Positions 34,053-41,885 of a DNA stretch of 64,000 bases are shown here, piece after piece. Below the pieces are notes generated by a model. The model made no database searches. It was given only the letters and a program-made list of their open reading frames with translations, and was not told the origin of the DNA. Position 1 is the first letter of the stretch; every line of letters starts with the position of its first letter. The DNA is from JACRCG01 sp964524835 (GTDB lineage Bacteria; Desulfobacterota; Desulfuromonadia; Geobacterales; Pseudopelobacteraceae): NCBI GenBank assembly GCA_964524835.1, contig CAZGEG010000020.1, forward strand, positions 19,055 to 83,054, given 5' to 3'. Position numbers and translations under genes: made by a program.

Positions 34053-34643
34053 TTGAATATAATACCGCTCAAACAGATTGCGGCCCTGTTGCTGATAATA
34101 CTTATAATAGCATTCATGCCGGCCACTTCTGCTCATTCAGAAAGCAGAAAATACAAGCGAACGGTAGAAAACTACACCCTCCCCGATGTAGTCCTGGTAA
34201 ACCAGGATGGTAAAAAAGTCAGGCTCCAATCATATCTGGCAGGGGAAACACCGGTGGTCGTAGATTTTATCTACGGCACCTGCACCACCATCTGTCCGGT
34301 ATTGTCGGCTGGCTTCGTCAATCTGCAGGGCAAGCTTGCCGCCGGCAACCGGAAGGTTCGGCTTGTGTCGATCACCATTGATCCGGAAAACGATTCACCG
34401 AAAGTGCTGAAAGAATATCTGAAACGCTATCGTGCCAAGCCCGGCTGGGATTTCCTGACCGGCAGCAGGGCCGACATTGATGCCGTAATGAGGGGATTTA
34501 ACGCCTACATACCGGACAAGATGTCGCACTATCCGTTGAACCTGGTCCGATCCCCTAAAGACGGCAGTTGGGTTCGGCTCTTCGGTTTGTTGAGCTCGCG
34601 AGAATTTATGGAAGAGTACTTGAGAGTAGAGGAAAATAAATAA
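34053..34643 (+). CDS. SCO1/SenC-family copper chaperone
   Basis: A TTG at 34053, eight bases after TGGAG, gives a 196-residue protein with an N-terminal membrane anchor or signal (IAALLLIILIIAFMPATSAHS). An earlier TTG at 34032 has no ribosome site. The thioredoxin-like fold carries the copper site Cys-x3-Cys in DFIYGTCTTICPVLSAG. The usual distal His appears to be in KMSHYPLNLV. VSITIDPENDSPKVLKEYL is also typical. SCO proteins deliver copper to CuA sites of cytochrome oxidase and other copper enzymes. Two genes downstream is a large multicopper oxidase, a plausible client. Confidence 0.88.
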   Translation: MNIIPLKQIAALLLIILIIAFMPATSAHSESRKYKRTVENYTLPDVVLVNQDGKKVRLQSYLAGETPVVVDFIYGTCTTICPVLSAGFVNLQGKLAAGNRKVRLVSITIDPENDSPKVLKEYLKRYRAKPGWDFLTGSRADIDAVMRGFNAYIPDKMSHYPLNLVRSPKDGSWVRLFGLLSSREFMEEYLRVEENK

Positions 34644-34650
34644 AGGGCCA

Positions 34651-34752
34651 TTTTGAATTGTGCATTTTGAATTGTGTCAATGGTGTTGGTCACCTCCATC
34701 TATTTAAGCGGTTAACAACTCAAGAATCCGAAATTCATAATCCAAAATTCAT
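34651..34752. repeat. AATTCAAAATTC-type repeats between SCO and cytochrome genes
   Basis: Patches at 34651-34677 (attttgaattgtgcattttgaattgtg) and 34723-34752 (aagaatccgaaattcataatccaaaattc). They show the same repeat occurs outside the polysaccharide genes. No promoter is clear in this 129-base gap. Confidence 0.65.
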
Positions 34753-34772
34753 TTTCCACTACCGGGATTGCT

Positions 34773-36497
34773 ATGATTTTATATTTTTCAACAGCAGCTA
34801 AGGCGCATTGTACCGCGATATTATTTGCCACACTGCTTTTACTCACCGCAATGCCGGTACATGCTGAGCCCGTCCCCCCTGCCGACCTTTCGAAGGCCGA
34901 GGTCATGCGTCTGGGTGAACGGATGTACCGGGAGGGGATACTTCCCTCGGGGGCTCCAATGCCAGCCTTCATCCGTGGCGATGTGGAGGTTGACAGCAGC
35001 GCGTTTTCCTGTTCAAGCTGCCATCTTCGCGCCGGACTCGGCTCTTTTGAAGGAGGAGTAGTAACCCCTCCTACCACCGGAAATAAGCTCTATAAACCGT
35101 ATCGCCGACCCCCCTCTCTCGGCGACACCGCCGACCAGACCGGACGCCATGTATATGCAAAAACAGTTATCGAACGGCCTGCCTATACCCGCGAAAACCT
35201 GGCAACCGCCATGCGCTTCGGGACCGATCCCGTCGGCCAGATCTTCAATGACGTCATGCCGCGCTATCCGCTCTCAGACTCCGATATGTCGATCCTGATC
35301 AGCTACCTTGAAGCGCTCTCTGCGGAGACTTCTCCGGGAGCCAGCAGCCAGGAATTCAGATTTGCAACGATTATCACCGATGATGTCAGCCAGGAGGACC
35401 GACAGGCCCTGTTGCAGCCGCTACAGAGCTTTATCGCCCAAAAAAATGATCAGCTTAAAATGTACAATGATTTCATTAAGTTTGGCTATGCCCCCACTAT
35501 AGACATGAAATATGCCTTTCGTCAGGCGTCTCTGGACGTCTGGGAGCTGAAAGGGCCGGCTGAAACCTGGCAAAAACAACTTGCCGATTATAAAGCCCAA
35601 AAGCCGGTTTTTGCCGTTCTGGGCGGCATATCTAACAGCGACTGGCAGCCTGTTCACGATTTCTGCGAAGCCGAGCGCCTTCCCTGCCTTTTCCCGATAA
35701 CCGATTTTCCGGTTGTATCCGAAACAGGCTGGTACACGTATTATTTCAACAAGGGTTACGCACAGGAGGGGGAAGCGGCAGCTCGCTACCTCAATCGCCT
35801 GGATACACTCACCGCTAATACACCCATCCTCCAGATAGTTCAGGATTCCGCGGTCGGCAGGGCGCTGGCGGCCGGATTTCAAAAGAGTTGGAGCGAATTG
35901 GAGCGGAAGAACGTGACCACGCTCACCCTGACTGCAAGCCAGCTTCGCGACCAGAGCGAATTGAATAAAATTCTGAAGAAATATAAACCCGGAGTACTAC
36001 TGCTCTGGAGCGATGAAAAACTGCTGCCTAGTCTGCCTTCAATAATCACCCGACTTCCAAAAACCGGGATAATTTTTGTCTCCTCCGGATTCCTCGGAAT
36101 TAAAACCGCAACGGTTGCAGAATCGGTACGCAACAGGGTGTACATCACCTACCCCTACCGACTGTCACCTTTTGTAGGCTCAAAAGATGGCGGCTTTGAC
36201 GCAAAAGTACCGATCCTGACAGGAGCTAAAGATTTTGGTGACCGCAGGATTACATCGAAGATCAACACCATGCTGAAACAGGCTGTGTTGCAAGGGCTTA
36301 ACCGGATTTACGACGACCTGTATCGTGATCATCTGCTTGATATCATGAGCATGCAGATGGACTTGACAGTGCGCGATTATGAACGTCTCAGTTTCGGCCC
36401 CGGGCAACGCTTTACATCAAAGGGATGCTACATCATCCAACTCGGTCCGGGTACCGACCCTCCCCTGCTGCCGCGAAGCGAGTGGGTCATACATTAA
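34773..36497 (+). CDS. Cytochrome c fused to a periplasmic binding-protein domain
   Basis: A 574-residue exported protein. The signal peptide spans about 1-31 (LFATLLLLTAMPVHA). Residues 35-175 form a monohaem cytochrome c domain with CSSCHLRAGLG as haem site and PRYPLSDSDMSILISYLEAL as the Met-ligand/C-terminal helix region. From residue about 190 the protein is a type I periplasmic binding-protein fold (FATIITDDVSQEDRQALLQPLQSFI...VFAVLGGISNSDWQPVHDFCEAERLPCLFPITDFPV...TPILQIVQDSAVGRALAAGF). The combination could couple ligand sensing to electron transfer. It sits between SCO1 and a multicopper oxidase. Confidence 0.85.
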   Translation: MILYFSTAAKAHCTAILFATLLLLTAMPVHAEPVPPADLSKAEVMRLGERMYREGILPSGAPMPAFIRGDVEVDSSAFSCSSCHLRAGLGSFEGGVVTPPTTGNKLYKPYRRPPSLGDTADQTGRHVYAKTVIERPAYTRENLATAMRFGTDPVGQIFNDVMPRYPLSDSDMSILISYLEALSAETSPGASSQEFRFATIITDDVSQEDRQALLQPLQSFIAQKNDQLKMYNDFIKFGYAPTIDMKYAFRQASLDVWELKGPAETWQKQLADYKAQKPVFAVLGGISNSDWQPVHDFCEAERLPCLFPITDFPVVSETGWYTYYFNKGYAQEGEAAARYLNRLDTLTANTPILQIVQDSAVGRALAAGFQKSWSELERKNVTTLTLTASQLRDQSELNKILKKYKPGVLLLWSDEKLLPSLPSIITRLPKTGIIFVSSGFLGIKTATVAESVRNRVYITYPYRLSPFVGSKDGGFDAKVPILTGAKDFGDRRITSKINTMLKQAVLQGLNRIYDDLYRDHLLDIMSMQMDLTVRDYERLSFGPGQRFTSKGCYIIQLGPGTDPPLLPRSEWVIH

Positions 36498-36509
36498 CCG
36501 GTTTCATTA

Positions 36510-36534
36510 TTGAGACTCTTTTCTCAATTTGAGA
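36510..36534 (+). promoter_or_regulatory. Putative enhancer-binding-protein site B
   Basis: Perfect half-sites TTGAGA (36510-36515), TCTCAA (36522-36527) and TTGAGA (36529-36534), spaced 6 and 1 bases. The centre lies about 90 bases upstream of the sigma-54 promoter at 36608. It is the reverse-oriented twin of the array at 32596-32619. Confidence 0.55.
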
Positions 36535-36607
36535 TTTTATCTGGCACTAACTACCGCAACAAATTACAATCACTAAGTAATTTTAGCTACATAGATCATC
36601 GCCAAAT

Positions 36608-36625
36608 TTGGCACGTTACCTGCTG
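36608..36625 (+). promoter_or_regulatory. Sigma-54 promoter of the multicopper-oxidase operon
   Basis: TTGGCACGTTACCTGCTG matches the consensus TTGGCACG-N4-TTGCTG with one mismatch and correct 10-base GG/GC spacing. The start would be near 36635, giving a leader of about 85 bases before the small secreted protein. Confidence 0.8.
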
Positions 36626-36719
36626 TTTAATCGTAATGATCAAGAATCAAAAGGGATCGTTAATATCTTAATTGCTCTTCTGCCTCAATAAGGCATCACA
36701 ACTATGAAAGGAGAACAAC

Positions 36720-37055
36720 ATGAAGAACCATAAACTCAGCTCGATCGGAATTTCAGTATTGATGTCAGCGTTGCTGTCGTTGGCGGGAGGTTTGGCAATT
36801 GCAGCAAATGAAACACCCGCGTCACAGGAACCAACTGCGATGAAAGAGACTGGTCGCAAGCATGGCGGCCGCATGACTCCGGAGATGGCCGCAAAGAAGG
36901 AGAATTTCCGCAAACAAAATGAACAGAAGATCACACCTGAAAAGCGGAAAACAGCAGCAGAAGCGCTCAAGGCGGAAAGAATCAAAGTTTACAAGGCAAA
37001 ACAGGCAAAAGAGGCCGCTGATCAGTCAGCTCCTGTCACCACCGACAAGAAATAG
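36720..37055 (+). CDS. Small secreted Lys/Ala-rich protein
   Basis: A 111-residue protein with a signal peptide (SIGISVLMSALLSLAGGLAIAA, cleavage about 29-31) and a highly charged mature part (KENFRKQNEQKITPEKRKTAAEALKAERIKVYKAKQAKEA). The ATG follows GAAAGGAGAACAAC. Not recognised as a known family. It is the first gene after the sigma-54 promoter and lies 30 bases before the multicopper oxidase, so it may be its periplasmic partner or copper-loading aid. Confidence 0.7.
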   Translation: MKNHKLSSIGISVLMSALLSLAGGLAIAANETPASQEPTAMKETGRKHGGRMTPEMAAKKENFRKQNEQKITPEKRKTAAEALKAERIKVYKAKQAKEAADQSAPVTTDKK

Positions 37056-37084
37056 CCGTCATAGTGAATAAGCTAGGAGGAATT

Positions 37085-40000
37085 ATGAAGACTCGAAGAA
37101 CGATGGATGTGTGGAGATACGGGATAATGCTCGCCCTGCTCTGCATCTGGAGCGCGCCACAATTTGCCGGAGCGGGTACTGCCCTTCCGATCCCCACCGG
37201 CCCCCTTAACGCCAACGGCCAACCGGCCACTCCCGACTACTACACGACGGCTAACTGGGCCAACAGCCCGCCTTTGGCCAAATTTGTCGATACCCTCCCC
37301 AAACTCGGTGTGGCAAACAACCTGGGGAAGTATCTCTCTGTTGGAAAACCTGATGTAACCACATATCCCGGTTCGGATTATTATGAAATCGAATTGGTCG
37401 AATTCAAGCAGCAGATGCACTCCGACCTGCCCGCAACCGGCACATTACTGCGCGGCTACGTCCAGGTCAACAGAGGCACGAACCTTGCCGCCGGCACTCT
37501 GCCGAGCCAGAACTTATGCGGCGCAGACAGTCATACATGTACCGCCGCCGACACGGCCCCCGGGACCGGACTGGCCCCTGATCCTGTCCTTTATCTGGGT
37601 CCTACACTTGTTGCCGAAAGGGACCGCCCCGTACGCATCAAGTTCACCAACAGGCTTCCAGTCGGACCTGCCGGCGACCTCTTCATTCCGGTTGACACGT
37701 CAGTCATGGGTGCCGGCACCGGACCTGCCATCCTTAACGGCGGACGTGGCCAGGGTGCCCCGTGTGACAATACAGTAAATGGCAATACCTGCGCCAGTTA
37801 CACCCAGAACCGTGCGGCTATACATCTGCATGGCGGCCGCACCCCCTGGATCAGTGACGGGACCCCTCACCAGTGGATCACCCCCGTCGAGGAAATCACC
37901 CCCTTTACCAAAGGCGTCAGCCTGCAAAACGTTCCTGACATGCCCGATCCGGGCGATGGTTCGACAACCTATTACTACACCAACCAACAGAGTGCACGGT
38001 TGATGTTCTATCACGACCACGCCTTCGGCATCACCCGCCTCAACGTTTATGCCGGCGAGGCGGCAGGATATGTAATCACCGACCAGCATGAGCAGGATTT
38101 GATCGCACGCGGCTTACTCCCGGCCGATCAGATTCCACTGATCATCCAGGACAAAACTTTCGTAAACGCAACTCCCACAACCAAGATAACATATGAATCT
38201 GATTTGATTAATGTCCCGCCAAATCCGCCGACCTTTATTTCAACGCTTACCGCACCCGCTGTCCGCCTCACCGATCCGCTCTGGAACTGGGGCAGCGGCG
38301 ACCTTATCGGCGGCGTTCGTACTCCTGTAGATGGCGACCTCTGGCTGCCGCATGTCTATATGCCGGCCCAGACACTCGCCGCGGGCTTCGGCGGCGTCAA
38401 TCCATTCGGCCGCTGGATGTATGGTCCCTGGTTCTACCCGGCCACCGTCGTCGATAAGGGCCCCGTTCCCAACCCATACTACGATGCGGACTGCAGCAGT
38501 CCGTTCCCGGCAGTTTATGCCAACTGCACAACCCCCGGGCAGCCAACCATGATTCCGGGCACACCAAACAACTCCATGGGAATGGAAGCATTTCAGGACA
38601 GCGCAGTTGTCAACGGTACCGCATTCCCGTCTCTGACCGTCGATCCCCGGGCGTATCGCTTCCGCATCCTGAATGCCGCCAGCGACCGCTTCCAGAACCT
38701 GTCGTTCTATGTAGCAGACGACACCGCCGGCAACATCAGTCCTGATACCAGACTGCTTGCAGTCGGTCGTTCAAACAAGACTGAAGTCAGGATGGTTCCT
38801 GCATCTCAAACGCTTGCTACAGCAAACAACTGGCCGCCACTCTGGCCGGTAGACGGCCGCGACGGAGGAGTGCCCGACCCCGGCGTGTGCACAGGTACAG
38901 GAGACACTCTTGCCTGCACCAACCTGGGACCCAGCTTCCTGCAGATCGGCACCGAAGGAGGTTTTCTGCCTAAACCGGTAATAGTCAAACCGCAGCCGGT
39001 CACTTACATTACTGATCCAACCGCCTTCTGGGTCGGGATCGTCGACAGGACTGGCCTGGCTCTTGGACCGGCCGAACGAGCTGAAGTTATCGTTGATTTT
39101 ACTGCATATGCGGGTAAGACCTTGATCCTGTATAACGACGCTCCAGCCGCATGGCCGGCCAGGGTAGCTGGATATGATTATTTCACCGGCGCTACGGATA
39201 TGCGTGATTCAGGCGGATACGGCGCCGGCGGGGTATATGACCGGGCAACCGGCACATGGATTACTGATCCAACTGATCCTTTGAATGTTCCACACGGGAT
39301 ATTGGCCGGATATGCCCCGAACACACGTACTGTTATGCAGATCATTGTAACCGGCGGAGCATCGGGTCTTCCCCCGGCTGATCCTGCTCCTGCTATCCCT
39401 TTCGTAGAGGCGAACCTGTTAAACGAGTTCACCTCGGCAGCCGCTCCGACTTTATTGAACCCGGCCCCAGTAAAGACTCTTTTCGAGAGGGCTCAGGAGC
39501 CGATCATCGTCGGTCAGTCTGCATACAGTTCTGCCTATCCCAACTCATACTTCCCGCCCAACTACCCGTGGGAGGGGATAAACCAGATCAACGATCATTT
39601 CCTTAACTTCGTAACTCTTGCCGGCGAACCGTTAAGTCTCCCGACGGAACCAAAAGGTATCCATGACGAGATGGGCGCCTCCTTCGACCCGGTCTATGGC
39701 CGTATGAGCGGTAACCTCGCCATGCAGCTGCCGAACCCGACCACACTTAATGCATTGCTGGTTCTGTACGGTTTTTCCGATCTGCCAACGGAAACAATTA
39801 ACAATTCCACCTCAATAAATGTCGAAGTAATTCAAGGCACGGTAGGCAGTGCTCCATGGGCCTTGGCGCCAACAGACGGCACCCAGATCTGGAAGATTTC
39901 GCACAACGGCGTCGATACTCACCCGATCCATTTCCACATCTTCGACGTGCAGTTGATTAATCGCGTCGGCTGGGATGGACAGATCGCATTACCTGAACCA

Positions 40001-41758
40001 AACGAGCTAGGATGGAAAGACACCGTCAAGATCAGCCCGCTGATGGACACCATCGTTGCCGTGCGACCACGCGCCCCGATGCTTCCGTTCGGCATCACCA
40101 ACAGTCTACGCCCGCTCAACCCATCCATCCCGATTGATTCACCGATGGGCTTCAACAGCGTTGACTGGCAGACCGGACAGGCACGTCGTCCGGCCGTCAC
40201 AAATATCCTCTATGATTTCGGCTGGGAGTATGTATGGCATTGCCACATCCTGAGCCACGAAGAGATGGATATGATGCGGCCGATCGTGCTTAAAGTTGTC
40301 AACACTATCCCTGGGACACCGACTCAGACAACTAATGCGTCGTTTACTGGTGGAAGTGCTATTGTAACCTGGACAGATGCCACACCGGCTGCAACAGCAC
40401 TCGGCGACATCTCGAACGAGATAGGATTCATCATCGAGCGCTGCGCCGGTGCAGCTTGCACTAATTTTTCCCAGATCGGCACTGCACTTGCCAATGCAAC
40501 CAGCTATACCGATTTGACAGTTACGGCAAATCCAACTTATAGATACCGCATCATTGCATACAATGCGGCTGGAAATTCGCTGCCGTCGAATATTCGGACA
40601 ACGACAACGGCTGATGTTATTAACGGTGTCTGCGGTGCAAGTAACGGTGGTATATTTATAACTGCACCGACGATAAATCTCTGCTCCGCCGGATTAGAGA
40701 CAGCTGTGACTGGAACCGGTCCGTGGAACTGGAGTTGCAATGGCTTTAACAGCGGTACACCTGCGGCATGTTCCGCAACTCTCCCGCAATATGTGTTGTC
40801 ATACAATGCGGGAGCAAACGGTACACTTACCGGTGCAGTAATCCAGTCGGTCTTCCACGGTACAAATGCAACGCCGGTAACCGCAGTGCCGAACCTTGGC
40901 TACAAGTTTGTTAGCTGGACTAACTCACTGAATGCCATCACCAGTCTGTTGCCGGCATTTACGGCTACAAATGTAACTGCTGACGAATTCTACACGGCTA
41001 ATTTCTACGTGCCGAAAGACTTCAACAACGATGGTAATGTTGATATCCTCTGGACTGATACAAGCAATAATAGCAGTAGAGTCTGGTTCATGAACAATAC
41101 AACCAGGCTTGCCACTGCTGCACTACCGGCTAGACCTGCGGCTGGATTTGACATAGCTGCCACAGGCGATTTCAACCACGATGGGAATACAGATCTACTC
41201 TACCGCAACCAGGCAACCGGCCAGAACATTCTCTACAACATGGTCGGAACAACTAGATTGAGTCAGTTGGCATTACCGAGCTTGGGAGGAACCTGGCAGA
41301 TTGCTGGCACAGCGGATTTCAACAATGATGGAAATGTCGATATCCTCTGGAGAAACACCCCTTTAGGAACCAGTGCTGTTTGGCTTATGAACGGAACTTC
41401 TAGAACCAGCATTATCTCTTTGCCAAACCTTGGGGGAACCTGGTCGATTGGCGGTACGGGAGACTTCAACGGAGATGGCAGGCAGGACATTCTCTGGAGA
41501 AACTCTACTACCAGTGGAAATGCGGTCTGGTTGATGAACGGTACAACCCGAACCAGCATCGTTTCCCTGCCAACGCTTGGAGGTACCTGGACGATGGCAG
41601 GCACAGGGGATTTCAACAACGACGGAAAGGTAGATATCCTCTGGAGAAACTCTACAACTGGTGGTAATGCCGTTTGGTTCATGAACGGCACAACCCGAAC
41701 CAGCGTAGTATCACTGCCATCTTTAGTCGGCAACAACTGGCAGATAGTTGGTCATTAA
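37085..41758 (+). CDS. OmpB-like multicopper oxidase with Fn3, InlB-type and FG-GAP repeats
   Basis: The ATG at 37085 follows AGGAGGAATT; the longer GTG frame from 37064 lacks support. It encodes 1557 residues with a signal peptide (IMLALLCIWSAPQFAGAG). All four copper motifs are present: HLHGGRTPWISDG (near 246), FYHDHAFGITRLNVYAGEAAGY (near 310), HPIHFHIFDV (near 946) and HCHILSHEEMDMM (near 1050). An Fn3-like module (about 1075-1180) and a bacterial-repeat module (YNAGANGTLTGAVIQSV) follow. Five FG-GAP/VCBS repeats with Ca-type DFNNDGNVDILW loops end the protein. Geobacter OmpB, a surface multicopper protein required for Fe(III) oxide reduction, is the nearest known relative. It probably acts at the outer membrane in metal reduction or copper handling. 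Confidence 0.88.
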   Translation: MKTRRTMDVWRYGIMLALLCIWSAPQFAGAGTALPIPTGPLNANGQPATPDYYTTANWANSPPLAKFVDTLPKLGVANNLGKYLSVGKPDVTTYPGSDYYEIELVEFKQQMHSDLPATGTLLRGYVQVNRGTNLAAGTLPSQNLCGADSHTCTAADTAPGTGLAPDPVLYLGPTLVAERDRPVRIKFTNRLPVGPAGDLFIPVDTSVMGAGTGPAILNGGRGQGAPCDNTVNGNTCASYTQNRAAIHLHGGRTPWISDGTPHQWITPVEEITPFTKGVSLQNVPDMPDPGDGSTTYYYTNQQSARLMFYHDHAFGITRLNVYAGEAAGYVITDQHEQDLIARGLLPADQIPLIIQDKTFVNATPTTKITYESDLINVPPNPPTFISTLTAPAVRLTDPLWNWGSGDLIGGVRTPVDGDLWLPHVYMPAQTLAAGFGGVNPFGRWMYGPWFYPATVVDKGPVPNPYYDADCSSPFPAVYANCTTPGQPTMIPGTPNNSMGMEAFQDSAVVNGTAFPSLTVDPRAYRFRILNAASDRFQNLSFYVADDTAGNISPDTRLLAVGRSNKTEVRMVPASQTLATANNWPPLWPVDGRDGGVPDPGVCTGTGDTLACTNLGPSFLQIGTEGGFLPKPVIVKPQPVTYITDPTAFWVGIVDRTGLALGPAERAEVIVDFTAYAGKTLILYNDAPAAWPARVAGYDYFTGATDMRDSGGYGAGGVYDRATGTWITDPTDPLNVPHGILAGYAPNTRTVMQIIVTGGASGLPPADPAPAIPFVEANLLNEFTSAAAPTLLNPAPVKTLFERAQEPIIVGQSAYSSAYPNSYFPPNYPWEGINQINDHFLNFVTLAGEPLSLPTEPKGIHDEMGASFDPVYGRMSGNLAMQLPNPTTLNALLVLYGFSDLPTETINNSTSINVEVIQGTVGSAPWALAPTDGTQIWKISHNGVDTHPIHFHIFDVQLINRVGWDGQIALPEPNELGWKDTVKISPLMDTIVAVRPRAPMLPFGITNSLRPLNPSIPIDSPMGFNSVDWQTGQARRPAVTNILYDFGWEYVWHCHILSHEEMDMMRPIVLKVVNTIPGTPTQTTNASFTGGSAIVTWTDATPAATALGDISNEIGFIIERCAGAACTNFSQIGTALANATSYTDLTVTANPTYRYRIIAYNAAGNSLPSNIRTTTTADVINGVCGASNGGIFITAPTINLCSAGLETAVTGTGPWNWSCNGFNSGTPAACSATLPQYVLSYNAGANGTLTGAVIQSVFHGTNATPVTAVPNLGYKFVSWTNSLNAITSLLPAFTATNVTADEFYTANFYVPKDFNNDGNVDILWTDTSNNSSRVWFMNNTTRLATAALPARPAAGFDIAATGDFNHDGNTDLLYRNQATGQNILYNMVGTTRLSQLALPSLGGTWQIAGTADFNNDGNVDILWRNTPLGTSAVWLMNGTSRTSIISLPNLGGTWSIGGTGDFNGDGRQDILWRNSTTSGNAVWLMNGTTRTSIVSLPTLGGTWTMAGTGDFNNDGKVDILWRNSTTGGNAVWFMNGTTRTSVVSLPSLVGNNWQIVGH

Positions 41759-41772
41759 GTGAGGCTCGATCT

Positions 41773-41799
41773 GCTTTCAGAGAAAAATACTCTGAAAGC
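41773..41799. other. Perfect 10-bp stem hairpin after the multicopper oxidase
   Basis: Arms gctttcagag and ctctgaaagc around aaaaata, 15 bases after the stop. There is no T-run, so it may stabilise the 3' end. Confidence 0.6.
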
Positions 41800-41832
41800 G
41801 ATCATTCATTGAATACTGTTGTTTCACCGATT

Positions 41833-41866
41833 CTGCCTGGGGATGCTTGTCCCCAGGCAGTCTTTT
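41833..41866 (+). terminator. Rho-independent terminator between oxidase and lasso cluster
   Basis: An 11-bp perfect stem ctgcctgggga/tccccaggcag, loop tgcttg, followed by tctttta. It insulates the lasso cluster, whose first ATG is 20 bases further on, so a lasso promoter would have to overlap or precede this structure. Confidence 0.75.
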
Positions 41867-41885
41867 ATGAATTGATAAGGCGTAA

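Noticed and set aside
36540..36560. Second sigma-54 site (tctggcactaactaccgcaa)
   Set aside because: GG and GC are 11, not 10, bases apart.
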